A DNA stretch of 64,000 bases from Alphaproteobacteria bacterium UBA1301 (GTDB lineage Bacteria; Pseudomonadota; Alphaproteobacteria; Micropepsales; Micropepsaceae). Within the stretch, counting starts at the first letter, position 1. Each line of letters opens with the position of its first letter. Shown piece after piece: positions 52,912 through 61,795 of this stretch. Below the pieces are notes generated by a model. The model saw nothing but the letters and a program-made list of their open reading frames with translations, made no database searches and was not told where the DNA came from. The position numbers were made by a program, and so were the translations under genes. The stretch covers positions 166,893-230,892 of the forward strand of contig DBUB01000008.1 in assembly GCA_002307725.1 (NCBI GenBank). Reading direction: 5' to 3'.

Positions 52912-53271
52912 ATGCCGACGGCATCAATTACCCTCTTAAGCGGCGCAAAGGTTGTCATTGAGGGAAGCCAAGCCGAGGTGGCGAACTTGATCGCCACATT
53001 CCAGGGCAACCAAACACCTTCGAAGCGGAAGGGCGCGCGCGCGCCTACAAGAACCGCAGTTACGCGGGAGGGTCCGATGCAGTTGCTTCTGGACCTGATC
53101 GACAGCGACTTTTTCAAAACACCACAGGAGCTCAGCGCAATTCGAATGGCGCTCGAAGCGCAGGGGCATTTCTACCCAACGACAACATTGTCGCCGTTGG
53201 TGCTCCGTCTAGTGCGGAGCAAACAGCTCCGTCGCATCAAAGTCCAAAAGCGGTGGACCTATGTCCGATAG
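52912..53271 (+). CDS. unknown small protein, winged-helix-like C-terminal part (operon gene 1)
   Basis: 119 residues from the ATG at 52912, with AGGAG 7 nt upstream. The N-terminal beta-like stretch (A-S-I-T-L-L-S-G-A-K-V-V-I-E-G) is joined by a basic Pro/Thr-rich linker. The helical C-terminal region (P-Q-E-L-S-A-I-R-M-A-L-E-A-Q-G) ends in L-R-R-I-K-V-Q-K-R-W-T-Y-V, like a winged helix. I cannot name the family. It is the first gene after the 324-bp array, 10 bp before the next gene. Confidence 0.6.
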   Translation: MPTASITLLSGAKVVIEGSQAEVANLIATFQGNQTPSKRKGARAPTRTAVTREGPMQLLLDLIDSDFFKTPQELSAIRMALEAQGHFYPTTTLSPLVLRLVRSKQLRRIKVQKRWTYVR

Positions 53272-53281
53272 GGAGATGAGT

Positions 53282-53830
53282 ATGCCGGAGAAATCATTGA
53301 CCGAAGCCGTCGCAAATATTGTCGATCAATTGAAGGAATTTACGTCGGAAGATCGGCATCGAATCGTGTCGGCGTCGATGACCCTATTGGGCGAAGCGCC
53401 GACACAAATCGTTTCCAATAATGAGACTCCGAACGATGCCGATGACCAGTACGCCGGACTGCCAGCGAAAGCGCGCAACTGGATGAAGCAGCACGGTCTT
53501 AGTATCGAACAGATCAATCTAGTATTTCACTTCGGGGAAGATGGCCCTGAAATCACAGCCCCCATACCGGGCGCAAGTAGAAAGGAGCAAGTTCGCAATG
53601 CCTATGTGCTTTGCGGAATTTGTCGCCTACTGGCCTCTGGAGATACCAAATTCGACGACAAGGTTGCGAGGCGCGTCTGCGAATCAGGTGGCTTTTTCGA
53701 CAGCACTAATCACACGAAATACATGAAGTGCAGCGAGTTTACCGCCACGCGCGAGAAGGGTAGCTGGGTGTTAACAACACGTGGGACGAATCTCGGCGCG
53801 TCTCTGGTCACGCAGCTGAGTGAAACTTAA
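53282..53830 (+). CDS. unknown helical protein (operon gene 2)
   Basis: 182 residues from the ATG at 53282 (GGGAG 7 nt upstream); in-frame ATGs at 53261 and 53276 would overlap the upstream gene or lack spacing. The N-terminal part has V-D-Q-L-K-E-F-T-S-E-D-R-H-R-I-V. A second domain begins A-R-N-W-M-K-Q-H-G-L-S-I-E-Q-I and ends with W-V-L-T-T-R-G-T-N-L-G-A. No signal peptide or membrane segment. Family not recognised; I have a general impression of similar hypothetical proteins occurring with gene 3. Confidence 0.6.
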   Translation: MPEKSLTEAVANIVDQLKEFTSEDRHRIVSASMTLLGEAPTQIVSNNETPNDADDQYAGLPAKARNWMKQHGLSIEQINLVFHFGEDGPEITAPIPGASRKEQVRNAYVLCGICRLLASGDTKFDDKVARRVCESGGFFDSTNHTKYMKCSEFTATREKGSWVLTTRGTNLGASLVTQLSET

Positions 53831-53863
53831 GGGAGCACGCGGAACACCCGCGACTAGACTACC

Positions 53864-54313
53864 ATGACTGCAAACAATAGCGGGAAGCTCGATGCGATCC
53901 TTGAATCTATCAAAAACTTGGAAGTGCGTGTCTCACGCATAGAAGCAAACGGCGCCGCCTCAAGCCGCGACGAGAAAACGGCGCCACGTACGATGGCCAA
54001 GAAGTTATCGATTAAAGAATTCCTCCTCCAACACCAACCGGCCACGGACATTCAGCGAACGTTGGCAATTGGATATTTTTTGGAAAACCATACCGGCTTA
54101 GCATGTTTCACGAGGGCTGAACTGGAAAAAGGTTACAGGGACGCTAAGGAGCCCTTGCCGTCCAACATAAGTGTGAATATCGCTCACTGCATTAAGCATG
54201 GACACATGATGGACGGTGAAGAGAAGAAGAACAACAAGGCCACATATGTGATCACGCGCAGCGGTGAGCAGTTCATTTTGGCAGAGTACAAGAAGCCAAA
54301 GGACCGTAATTGA
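53864..54313 (+). CDS. unknown protein with coiled coil and winged-helix-like domain (operon gene 3)
   Basis: 149 residues. An N-terminal heptad region (L-D-A-I-L-E-S-I-K-N-L-E-V-R-V-S-R-I-E) suggests a coiled coil. A helical domain follows: S-I-K-E-F-L-L-Q-H-Q-P-A, then I-Q-R-T-L-A-I-G-Y-F-L-E-N, and Y-V-I-T-R-S-G-E-Q-F-I. The layout resembles a winged helix. The stop overlaps the start of gene 4 (TGATG), so the two are co-translated. Confidence 0.6.
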   Translation: MTANNSGKLDAILESIKNLEVRVSRIEANGAASSRDEKTAPRTMAKKLSIKEFLLQHQPATDIQRTLAIGYFLENHTGLACFTRAELEKGYRDAKEPLPSNISVNIAHCIKHGHMMDGEEKKNNKATYVITRSGEQFILAEYKKPKDRN

Positions 54314-55062
54314 TGACTCTTGCAATCAACGGCCTTCCCTCTCTCGTTAGCGAAAGTCTGGTCGAGGAGTACCTCGAAATAAAAAGGCATTTCGCTACGA
54401 ATGATTGGGGGCCCGGGCAATTGAGGGGTGGGCGATTTGCCGAAGTTGTCTTGCGTGCATATCAGCACCTTTTAGGGGACACGGTTACGCCATTCGGCAG
54501 AGATATTGTTGCGGCCGAAAAAACTCGGATTATGAACAATGTGCTGAGCGCAGGCACCATAGATGAGCATGTGCGCCAAAAGACTGTTCCGCTCGTTCGG
54601 CTACTTTTGGATTTTCGTAATAACCGGGATGTTGCACATCTCGGAGGGTTCGATGCAAACAGCACGGATACGCTGTTCGTCATGACTTGTGCCACCTGGA
54701 TTCTTTGCGAATTCATCAGGGTTTACGGAGGTTATCCGATGGACCGGGCTCAAGAGATCGTGGATGGTCTGGCGGTAAAGGAGTATCCGGTGATAATCGA
54801 ACGTAACGGAGAGTTGTTCATCGCCCGGCACGACCTCGGCGCCAAGGAGGAGGTGCTGGTTTGGCTTATGAAGAACCCGAGCGCAACCGGGAGTGTCCTA
54901 GAAGACAAGGTTGGCGACAGCAATAAGTCGCGTGTGCGGCGTAAGCTCAAAGAGATGGTGGATGACAAACTGATCGGGTTAGCCGCTAATGGCGACTACT
55001 TCATCATGCCAAGGGGGCTGGCAGTGGTTGCAGCAGACTCCTTGCTGCAATATCACCCCTAG
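54313..55062 (+). CDS. unknown protein with R-x6-H HEPN-like motif and C-terminal winged helix (operon gene 4)
   Basis: 249 residues from the ATG at 54313. The N-terminal 140 residues are helical and contain L-D-F-R-N-N-R-D-V-A-H-L-G-G, where R-x6-H (and R-x3-H) falls at a helix end, as in HEPN-type proteins and Abi-like C-terminal domains. The C-terminal part (E-E-V-L-V-W-L-M-K-N-P-S, then K-S-R-V-R-R-K-L-K-E-M-V) is a winged-helix candidate. HEPN domains are often RNases in defence or toxin systems; activity here is unproven. It is the last gene of the operon. Confidence 0.62.
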   Translation: MTLAINGLPSLVSESLVEEYLEIKRHFATNDWGPGQLRGGRFAEVVLRAYQHLLGDTVTPFGRDIVAAEKTRIMNNVLSAGTIDEHVRQKTVPLVRLLLDFRNNRDVAHLGGFDANSTDTLFVMTCATWILCEFIRVYGGYPMDRAQEIVDGLAVKEYPVIIERNGELFIARHDLGAKEEVLVWLMKNPSATGSVLEDKVGDSNKSRVRRKLKEMVDDKLIGLAANGDYFIMPRGLAVVAADSLLQYHP

Positions 55063-55065
55063 CTA

Positions 55066-55151
55066 GGGTCAGACCGCAATGGTTCGTTTTCAGCTATAGC
55101 GTATACTATACAATGAACAGTCGTCTGCATTGCGGTGCCGTTCTGAGACCC
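55066..55151. mobile_element. short element with imperfect terminal inverted repeats (MITE-like)
   Basis: The left arm GGGTCAGACCGCAATG (55066-55081) is a deleted form of the right arm. Read in reverse complement from 55151, that arm is GGGTCTCAGAACGGCACCGC then AATG. The inner 9-bp pair ACCGCAATG/CATTGCGGT is perfect. A core TATAGCGTATACTATA lies between. It starts 3 bp after the operon's stop codon. It could be a mobile remnant or an operon terminator without a U run. Confidence 0.4.
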
Positions 55152-55459
55152 GCCGTGAATTAGGGCTAACCAGACCGCCCTCGCAAACGCCGTCTGCGGC
55201 GCGTGGCGGCGGGCAAAAATAAATTCTGCCGTTACCGATGAAATTAAGAAGCATGCGCGGCCCGTTTCGGCCTAACGCTTTGCTCGCCCAGGAGAAAATA
55301 AAATCCCAAAACCCCCTTGAAACGAGAGGGAGGTTTCCCCATCTGAGATATATCCGTTGAGGTGCATCCAGCGGTCCGGGCCAAGCCGGGCCGTTTTGCT
55401 ATTTTGCCAAAACCGCAACCGATCGCGGCCCGGACTCTGTCTCACCGACCCCTGAAAAA
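55152..55459. other. 308-bp noncoding gap between the island and tyrA
   Basis: No gene, tRNA or convincing terminator is seen. The stretch shifts gradually from AT-richer to GC-rich sequence toward tyrA. Confidence 0.4.
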
Positions 55460-56380
55460 TCAGTTCTTTTTTTCGCCGCGGCCGAAGTTGGGTGACGCGG
55501 TATCCTGGCCGGCATCGATGATCGAGCGGCGGATGGCGCGGGTGCGGGTGAAGAGATTGAACAGCGTGTCGCCGTCACCCCAGCGGATGGCGCGCTGCAA
55601 GGCGCTCAAATCCTCGCTGAAGCGGCCGAGCACTTCCAGCACCGCCTCGCGGTTGTTGAGGAAGACGTCGCGCCACATGGTCGGATCGGAGGCGGCGATG
55701 CGGGTAAAATCGCGAAAACCGCCGGCCGAATATTTGATCACGTCGCTCTCGGTCACGGTTTCGAGATCGTCCGCGGTGCCGACGATGTTGTAGGCAATCA
55801 AATGCGGCACATGGCTGGTGATCGCCAGCACCAGATCGTGGCGGTGGGCGTCCATCACTTCCACATTGCTGCCAAGCGCTTCCCAGAACGTCTTCAACTT
55901 GGCAACGGCGTCTGGATCGGCGCCTTCCGGCGGCGTCAGGATGCACCAGCGGCCATCGAACAATTCGGCAAAGCCCGCGGTGGGACCGGATTGCTCGGTA
56001 CCGGCGATCGGATGCGCCGGCACAAAATGCACGCCTTCCGGCACGAAGGGCCCGACGTCGCGGATCACCGCACTTTTAACCGAACCGGCGTCCGACAAAA
56101 TGGCGCCCGGCTTCAGGTTGGGCGCAATTTCCTCAGCGAGCGACTGGAACGTACCGACCGGTGTGCACAGCACCACCAGATCGGCGTCTTTCACGCACGC
56201 GGCCGCATCCGAATACAGTGCATGGGCAAAGCCGACGGTGCGCGCCAGATCGAGCGTCTCGACCCGGTGGGAATAGCCGGCGATGTGACCGGCAAGGCCG
56301 CCGCGACGCATCGCATGGGCCATTGACGACCCGATCAAACCGATCCCCAACAGGGCAACTTTGGCAAACATCTCGCTCAT
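55460..56380 (-). CDS. tyrA: prephenate/arogenate dehydrogenase
   Basis: 306 residues from the ATG at 56380; the open frame extends into hisC antisense and is rejected. It makes hydroxyphenylpyruvate or tyrosine. The Rossmann motif is L-L-G-I-G-L-I-G-S-S-M. The active-site region has V-P-A-H-P-I-A-G-T-E-Q-S-G and T-S-H-V-P-H-L. The start overlaps the hisC stop by 4 bp (ATGA). Specificity for prephenate or arogenate cannot be told from sequence alone. Confidence 0.93.
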   Translation of the reverse strand: MSEMFAKVALLGIGLIGSSMAHAMRRGGLAGHIAGYSHRVETLDLARTVGFAHALYSDAAACVKDADLVVLCTPVGTFQSLAEEIAPNLKPGAILSDAGSVKSAVIRDVGPFVPEGVHFVPAHPIAGTEQSGPTAGFAELFDGRWCILTPPEGADPDAVAKLKTFWEALGSNVEVMDAHRHDLVLAITSHVPHLIAYNIVGTADDLETVTESDVIKYSAGGFRDFTRIAASDPTMWRDVFLNNREAVLEVLGRFSEDLSALQRAIRWGDGDTLFNLFTRTRAIRRSIIDAGQDTASPNFGRGEKKN

Positions 56381-57468
56381 TTTCGTGCCATGAACTCGGC
56401 CAGCGCTGTCATCACTTTCTGATTGGCATCCGCTGGGCCGATGGTAAGCCGCAAACAATCCGGCAGGCCATAACTGGCCACGCCGCGCAAAATCAATCCG
56501 CGCGTGCACAAGTATCGGTCGGCCTCGGCGGCCGTCTTGCCCGGTTCATTTGGGAAACGGATCAAAAGGAAGTTGGTAACGCTGTCATCCACCTTGAGAC
56601 CGGTGGCGCGGATCGCCGCGGTGAGCTTTTCCCGCCAGATGTCGTTGTGTTCGAGGGCGGCCGTCAGGTGATCGTGATCGCTGAGCGCCGCGGCACCGGC
56701 ACGCTGGGCCGGAATCGAGACGTTAAACGGCATCCGGATACGATTCAGCACATCCGCGACAGTTGGCGGACACAGCGCCCAGCCGATCCGAAGGCCCGCA
56801 AGGCCATAGACCTTGGAAAACGTCCGCGTCATCACGACGTTGTCATGCTTCAGGCACAGCGCGATGCCGGTGTCGTAATCATTGTTGCGGACGAATTCGC
56901 CATAAGCCGCATCGAGCACCAGCAGCATGCCGGGCCTCAGCCCCGTGAGCAGGCGCCTGACCTCGTCGAACGGCAGATAGGTGCCGGTCGGATTGTTCGG
57001 ATTGGCGAGATAGACGAGCTTGGTCCGCGGCGTGACGGCCGCCAGCATGGCGTCGACATCGACTTGGCGGTCCTTCTCCTTGACCGACACCGGCACGGCG
57101 CTGTTGGCCAGGGTGGCAATCCGGTAGACAAGGAAAGAATGCTCGCTGAACAGAACCTCATCACCGGGCCGCAAGTAGGCATTGGCAAGGAGCGTAAGAA
57201 GCTCGTCCGAGCCATTGCCGCAGACGATGCGGGCCGGATCGAGCCCAAACGCCTCGCCCACCGCCGCGCGCAGGAGCTCGGCGGAGCCTTCCGGATAAAG
57301 GGATGCATCCGCGGCGGCGGCGGCATAGGCGATCATCGCCTTGGGGCTGGGCCCAAGGGCGCCCTCGTTGGACGACAACTTGATCGGTGCTGCTACACCC
57401 GGAACAGAGGCGCGGCCGCCAACATAGGGCGCAATATCCAGCACGCCGGGCTTGGGCGCGAAGCTCAT
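56377..57468 (-). CDS. hisC: histidinol-phosphate / aromatic aminotransferase
   Basis: 363 residues from the ATG at 57468 (AAGGAG upstream). A class I aminotransferase with K-L-S-S-N-E-G-A-L-G-P-S-P, N-P-N-N-P-T-G-T, and the PLP Lys in T-F-S-K-V-Y-G-L-A-G-L-R-I-G-W. Placement before tyrA suggests use in tyrosine and phenylalanine as well as histidine synthesis, as HisC2-type enzymes do. Confidence 0.92.
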   Translation of the reverse strand: MSFAPKPGVLDIAPYVGGRASVPGVAAPIKLSSNEGALGPSPKAMIAYAAAAADASLYPEGSAELLRAAVGEAFGLDPARIVCGNGSDELLTLLANAYLRPGDEVLFSEHSFLVYRIATLANSAVPVSVKEKDRQVDVDAMLAAVTPRTKLVYLANPNNPTGTYLPFDEVRRLLTGLRPGMLLVLDAAYGEFVRNNDYDTGIALCLKHDNVVMTRTFSKVYGLAGLRIGWALCPPTVADVLNRIRMPFNVSIPAQRAGAAALSDHDHLTAALEHNDIWREKLTAAIRATGLKVDDSVTNFLLIRFPNEPGKTAAEADRYLCTRGLILRGVASYGLPDCLRLTIGPADANQKVMTALAEFMARK

Positions 57469-57603
57469 TTGTTTCTCCTTTGCGGCCCCCCTGATACGGC
57501 GGCGCGCTCGCAAAATCAAAACCGGCTTGGTTGACGGCTTCGTTGACATGGGGGGGCCCTGGCCTTAGCAAATCCCTCCGGCTGGTCCGGTGGTGAGGTT
57601 CAT

Positions 57604-58770
57604 TTGTCCGATCCCATCTTCCTGCGTCCTTTGACCGCTCCAGACGCCGACCGGGGCGAAGCGGTGGAATTTGGGCCGGACAACGCCCTGGAGCTGGATT
57701 CCGGGCGCACGCTCAAAACCTGGACCCTGGCCTACAAGACCTATGGCAAGCTCAACGAGGCGCGCTCCAACGCGATTCTGATTTGCCATGCCCTGACCGG
57801 CGACCAGTTCGTCGCATCCGCTCACCCCGTCACCGGCAAGCCGGGCTGGTGGGAGACCATGGTCGGCCCCGGCAAGCCGGTCGATACCGACCGTTTCTTC
57901 GTCATCGGCACCAATGTCATCGGCGGCTGCATGGGCTCGAGCGGACCGGCGGAAGTCAATCCGGCGACCGGTCATCCTTACGGCCTCGATTTCCCGCTGG
58001 TTACCATCCGCGACATGGTGCGGGCCCAGGCCATGCTGCTCGACCACCTCGGCATAAAGAAGCTGATGTGCGTGATGGGCGGCTCGATGGGCGGTATGCA
58101 GGCACTGCAGTGGACGGTCAGCTATCCCGAGCGAGTGGTGGCAGCGATGCCAATCGCCTGCGCGGCGCGCCATTCGGCGCAGAACATCGCCTTCCACGAA
58201 GTCGGACGCCAAGCGATCATGGCCGATCCCGACTGGCACGGCGGCGCCTATCAGGAACACGGCACCCAGCCCTCCAAGGGCCTGGCGGTGGCGCGTATGG
58301 CGGCGCACATTACTTATCTGTCGGAACCAGCGCTACAGCGCAAATTCGGTCGCACTTTGCAAAACCGCGGCGGCATCAGTTTCGCCTTTGCCCCCGATTT
58401 CCAGGTGGAATCCTATCTCCACCACCAAGGCACGGCCTTCGTCGACCGTTTCGACGCCAATTCCTATCTCTACATCACCCGCGCCACCGACTATTTCGAC
58501 CTCGCCGCCGATTTCGGCGGCGTGCTGGCCGAGGCCTTTCGCGGCTGCAAGACGCGGTTCTGCATCATCTCCTTCACCAGCGACTGGCTTTATCCAACCT
58601 TCGAGAACAAGCGCATCGCCCATGCCCTGAATGCGGTGGCGGCGTCCGTCAGCTTCGTCGAGATCGAATCCGACCGCGGCCACGACGCCTTCCTGCTCAA
58701 CGAACCGGAGATGTTCGGCACCGTGCGCGGCTTCCTCAATGCGGTGGCTTCGAGCGAAGGAGTGGCGTAA
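57604..58770 (+). CDS. metX: homoserine O-acetyltransferase MetX
   Basis: 388 residues from a TTG at 57604 (GGTGAGG about 7 nt upstream). It acylates homoserine in methionine synthesis. An alpha/beta-hydrolase with the nucleophile Ser in M-G-G-S-M-G-G-M-Q-A-L-Q-W near 160, catalytic Asp in the F-T-S-D-W-L-Y-P region and His in D-R-G-H-D-A-F-L. The stop overlaps the metW start (TAATG). No SAM riboswitch was recognised in the leader. Confidence 0.94.
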   Translation: MSDPIFLRPLTAPDADRGEAVEFGPDNALELDSGRTLKTWTLAYKTYGKLNEARSNAILICHALTGDQFVASAHPVTGKPGWWETMVGPGKPVDTDRFFVIGTNVIGGCMGSSGPAEVNPATGHPYGLDFPLVTIRDMVRAQAMLLDHLGIKKLMCVMGGSMGGMQALQWTVSYPERVVAAMPIACAARHSAQNIAFHEVGRQAIMADPDWHGGAYQEHGTQPSKGLAVARMAAHITYLSEPALQRKFGRTLQNRGGISFAFAPDFQVESYLHHQGTAFVDRFDANSYLYITRATDYFDLAADFGGVLAEAFRGCKTRFCIISFTSDWLYPTFENKRIAHALNAVAASVSFVEIESDRGHDAFLLNEPEMFGTVRGFLNAVASSEGVA

Positions 58771-59393
58771 TGAGCCTTCGCCCCGACCTTGCCGCCATCG
58801 CCGCGATGATCCCGGAAAACGCGCGCGTGCTCGATATCGGTTGCGGTGACGGCGTCCTCTTGGAGCATTTGAGCAGCACCAAGCATGTCGACGGCCGCGG
58901 CCTGGAATTGTCGCAACACAAGGTCAATGCCAGCGTGGCGCGGGGGCTGCCGGTCATCCAAGGCGACGCCGACACCGATCTCGGGGAATACCCGTCACAG
59001 GTGTTCGATGTGGTGATCCTGAGCCTGACCATCCAAGCCACGCGCAATCCCAAGGCTGTGATGGAACAGATGCTGCGGATTGGACGGCGCAGTATCATTT
59101 CGCTGCCAAATTTCGGCCATTGGCGCATTCGCCTGGGGCTCCTCGCGACCGGGCATATGCCGCGCACCAAGACCCTCGACAACGAGTGGTACGACACGCC
59201 GAACATTCATTTGTGCACTATCGCCGACTTCGTCGATCTCGCCGAAAGCTGCGGCGCGGTGATTGAAACGGCCTACGCCTTGACGCCGGCTGGTGACACC
59301 AAGCCGATGAGCCCGCGGTCGTGGGGTCCCAATCTGATGGCGGAAGGAGCGATCTTCGTTCTGCGCGTCGACAATCACGGCGCCGGAATCTGA
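58770..59393 (+). CDS. metW: methionine biosynthesis protein MetW
   Basis: 207 residues from the ATG at 58770. A methyltransferase-like fold with V-L-D-I-G-C-G-D-G and V-I-L-S-L-T-I-Q-A-T-R-N-P. It regularly follows metX in proteobacteria and is reported to activate the acetyltransferase as a complex. The end region (N-L-M-A-E-G-A-I-F-V-L) is conserved. Confidence 0.94.
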   Translation: MSLRPDLAAIAAMIPENARVLDIGCGDGVLLEHLSSTKHVDGRGLELSQHKVNASVARGLPVIQGDADTDLGEYPSQVFDVVILSLTIQATRNPKAVMEQMLRIGRRSIISLPNFGHWRIRLGLLATGHMPRTKTLDNEWYDTPNIHLCTIADFVDLAESCGAVIETAYALTPAGDTKPMSPRSWGPNLMAEGAIFVLRVDNHGAGI

Positions 59394-59706
59394 GATCTTC
59401 TACCCCTGAAACAGGAAGGAGCGGCTGGTTGCGGCAGCCGCTCCTAACACCCGTCAGTGGCTTTGCCGAGCGGCAGCTAACAAAAAAAGGGGCTGCCAGC
59501 CGGTCACGGCGGAATTGCTACGCCCCATTCCGCCAGGGGGGAATAACCGCCAATGTCATCGCTGACCGGCGGCCGCGGAACAGGCTGGGGGATTGCCTGA
59601 TTCCGCAATACATACAGGCTTGCAGCCGCTTCCTTGACGCTGAATGGTGTTCGCATAGGGGGTATGCGGAGAGCACCGACGCAAGGCAAAGGAAGCGGCC
59701 CAAGGT
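59394..59706. other. 313-bp gap after metW
   Basis: It begins with the metXW terminator hairpin and holds a second hairpin, GGCAGC-N14-GCTGCC, around 59472-59497. No gene is supported; short open frames here are unlikely to be coding. Confidence 0.4.
59417..59445 (+). terminator. hairpin terminator of metX-metW
   Basis: AGGAGCGGCT (59417-59426) pairs perfectly with AGCCGCTCCT (59436-59445), 24 bp past the metW stop. A U run is missing, so strength is uncertain. Confidence 0.55.
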
Positions 59707-59964
59707 TCAGCTTTTGCCGAGCAGCTGCAGCGCCTTGGTATAGCGAGCAACGCCCAGCGCATACATCTGCGAACCGCACAAGCTGCGGCCGGCGCTGGCC
59801 TGCTCACGTGCGGCATCCGTCGTGGTGCCAGGCTGGGCCGCTTCGAGGGCTGCCGAAACCTGCTTGGAAAGGTGCACGCAGTCGGTCAGACGGGCGTCAG
59901 CTGCGTTGGCGGCCGGGGCAAGAGCGAGAGTCGTAAGCGCTACAAGCGCGAATGCGAATTTCAT
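59707..59964 (-). CDS. small secreted protein of unknown function
   Basis: 85 residues. A signal peptide (A-F-A-L-V-A-L-T-T-L-A-L-A-P-A-A-N-A-A) gives a mature protein of about 64 residues with two Cys (C-V-H-L and S-L-C-G-S) that may pair. AAGGAGG lies 7 nt before the ATG at 59964. Small proteins of this type are common in alphaproteobacteria but have no known role. Confidence 0.75.
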   Translation of the reverse strand: MKFAFALVALTTLALAPAANAADARLTDCVHLSKQVSAALEAAQPGTTTDAAREQASAGRSLCGSQMYALGVARYTKALQLLGKS

Positions 59965-60209
59965 TTGTATCCTCCTTGGGGACTAGGGGTCCGGTTATCC
60001 GGATGTGGTCGTTGACTGGCGACTATTGTAGCCCCTTCTGCTTCACGTGTTTGGGAGGTCTGCTGTTCGAAAATTGCGCGGCTGCACAGAAAGCCAGATT
60101 TACAGGGCTTTTTTTACGCGATTGCGCGTGATGCTCCTGTAGCGCATGGCGGTTTTGCGCGTGCTGCAGCGATTGCACAGTACTGTATTCACGAATGAGT
60201 GATTGAATA

Positions 60210-60929
60210 TCAGCTTTGCAGTGTTGTGGCGGGACGCAAAGCCGCTTTGGCTTTGGTCACTGTCTTCACTGCGGCGCGGCCATAAAGCGATTTTGTTGCC
60301 TCAACAAGATGCACGCCCGCCACTTGCGGAAAAAAGCGGCGTCCCAATTTCTCAAAGCCGTCACCGAACTGCGCCATGCGCCTGCCAGCGAACGGCGGCA
60401 GGTAAAGCGCGCGATCCCATTTGACCGGTTCGAACAAGGTGTCGGTCAACAGACTCGTCAGTTCGCCCTTATGGAAGGGCCGGCCGCAGGCGAAGGGCGA
60501 CGATTCGATCTGGGCCCAGAGGCTGGCGCGATTGGGCGTGACCAACAGCATCCGGCCCTCCGGGGCCAGGACGCGCCAGAGCTGGCGGAGCAGCACCCGG
60601 GCGGCATCGGCCCCTTCCAGTCCGTGCACCACCAGGATGCGGTCGAATAGGGCGTCGGCGAACGGCAGGGCGTCTTCGTCCGAGAGGACCGACAACGAAC
60701 GGGGCACCGGCCAGGCCACCACGCCGGTGCGGGCCGGCATACAGGCGATCACCCGCTCGGCATCGGCAAGATACGGTTTGAGGTAGGGCGGGGCGAAGCC
60801 GTAGCCGAGAACCCGAAGGCCGCGGCAATGGGGCCAGAACTCCCGAATCCGGCGGGAAATCAGCCGCCGGGCGGCCCGGCCCACCGGCGACTCGTAGAAA
60901 TCGGAGAGCTCGCCCGCATCAAGCTGCAT
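60210..60929 (-). CDS. SAM-dependent methyltransferase, gloB-adjacent type
   Basis: 239 residues from the ATG at 60929, where the family start (Q-L-D-A-G-E-L-S-D-F-Y) falls; the open frame adds 17 residues. Motifs are degenerate (R-V-L-G-Y-G-F-A-P-P), but L-P-F-A-D-A-L-F-D-R-I-L and L-L-R-Q-L-W-R-V-L-A-P-E-G-R mark a class I methyltransferase. Divergence from gloB is conserved in alphaproteobacteria; the substrate is unknown. Confidence 0.78.
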   Translation of the reverse strand: MQLDAGELSDFYESPVGRAARRLISRRIREFWPHCRGLRVLGYGFAPPYLKPYLADAERVIACMPARTGVVAWPVPRSLSVLSDEDALPFADALFDRILVVHGLEGADAARVLLRQLWRVLAPEGRMLLVTPNRASLWAQIESSPFACGRPFHKGELTSLLTDTLFEPVKWDRALYLPPFAGRRMAQFGDGFEKLGRRFFPQVAGVHLVEATKSLYGRAAVKTVTKAKAALRPATTLQS

Positions 60930-61028
60930 GGCGTCAGGCTTAAGCCCAACCAAGCCTGGGTTCAATGCGCCAGGGTTCAATGTGGGGCCCGGGACTGATA
61001 AGAACTATTCAAGATGGAGTCCGCCGCC

Positions 61029-61787
61029 ATGCCCGATCTTGAGATCACGATCATCCCCTGCCTCAAGGATAACTACGCCTACCTCATCCGCAGCGGCGCG
61101 CTTTGCGCCGTGATCGATCCGGCGGAGGCGGCGCCGGTGGAAGCCGCCCTCAAGGTCACGGGCGCCCGGCTGACCCACATCCTCAACACCCACCACCATT
61201 GGGACCATTCCGGCGGCAACCGGGAGCTCAAGGCGGCCTCTGGCGCCGAGGTGATCGGCCCGGAGGCGGACCGGACCCGCATCCCGGCGATCGACACCGG
61301 GGTCGACGAGGAACATGGCTGGCGCTTTGGCGACCTCAAGGTCCAAGTGCTGGAGGTGCCGGCCCATACGCGCGGTGCGGTCGCCTATGTCATCGGCGGC
61401 GCGGTGTTCACCGGCGACACGCTGTTCGTCATGGGCTGCGGCCGGCTGTTCGAGGGCTCGGCCGCGATGATGCTGGCGAGCCTCACCAAGATCGCGGCCC
61501 TGCCTGACGCCACCGCGGTCTATTGCGGCCACGAATACACCCTCGCCAATGCCCGCTTCGCGTTGAGCCTGGAACCGGGCAACGCCGCCTTGGCGGCGCG
61601 GCTGCGCGAGGTGGAAGCGCTGCGCGCCGCGGGCAAGTTCACGGTGCCATCGACCATCGCCCTGGAGAAGGCAACCAATCCGTTCCTCAGAACCGATTCG
61701 GCGGAAATCCGCCGCAGCATCGGCATGACCACTGCCGACGACGTCGCCGTGTTCGCCGAAATCCGCCGCCGCAAAGATAGTTTTTAA
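61029..61787 (+). CDS. gloB: hydroxyacylglutathione hydrolase (glyoxalase II)
   Basis: 252 residues from the ATG at 61029 (GGAG 8 nt upstream; an ATG at 61014 is weaker). It hydrolyses S-lactoylglutathione in methylglyoxal detoxification. The metal motif is T-H-H-H-W-D-H-S-G-G, with later ligands in V-P-A-H-T-R-G and the C-G-H-E-Y-T region. The C-terminal glutathione domain (N-P-F-L-R) is complete. Confidence 0.95.
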   Translation: MPDLEITIIPCLKDNYAYLIRSGALCAVIDPAEAAPVEAALKVTGARLTHILNTHHHWDHSGGNRELKAASGAEVIGPEADRTRIPAIDTGVDEEHGWRFGDLKVQVLEVPAHTRGAVAYVIGGAVFTGDTLFVMGCGRLFEGSAAMMLASLTKIAALPDATAVYCGHEYTLANARFALSLEPGNAALAARLREVEALRAAGKFTVPSTIALEKATNPFLRTDSAEIRRSIGMTTADDVAVFAEIRRRKDSF

Positions 61788-61795
61788 AAAGCGCT

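Noticed and set aside
57472..57603. SAM riboswitch in the metX leader
   Set aside because: The leader is GC-rich but I could not find the conserved SAM-II pseudoknot sequence. A covariance search would decide.
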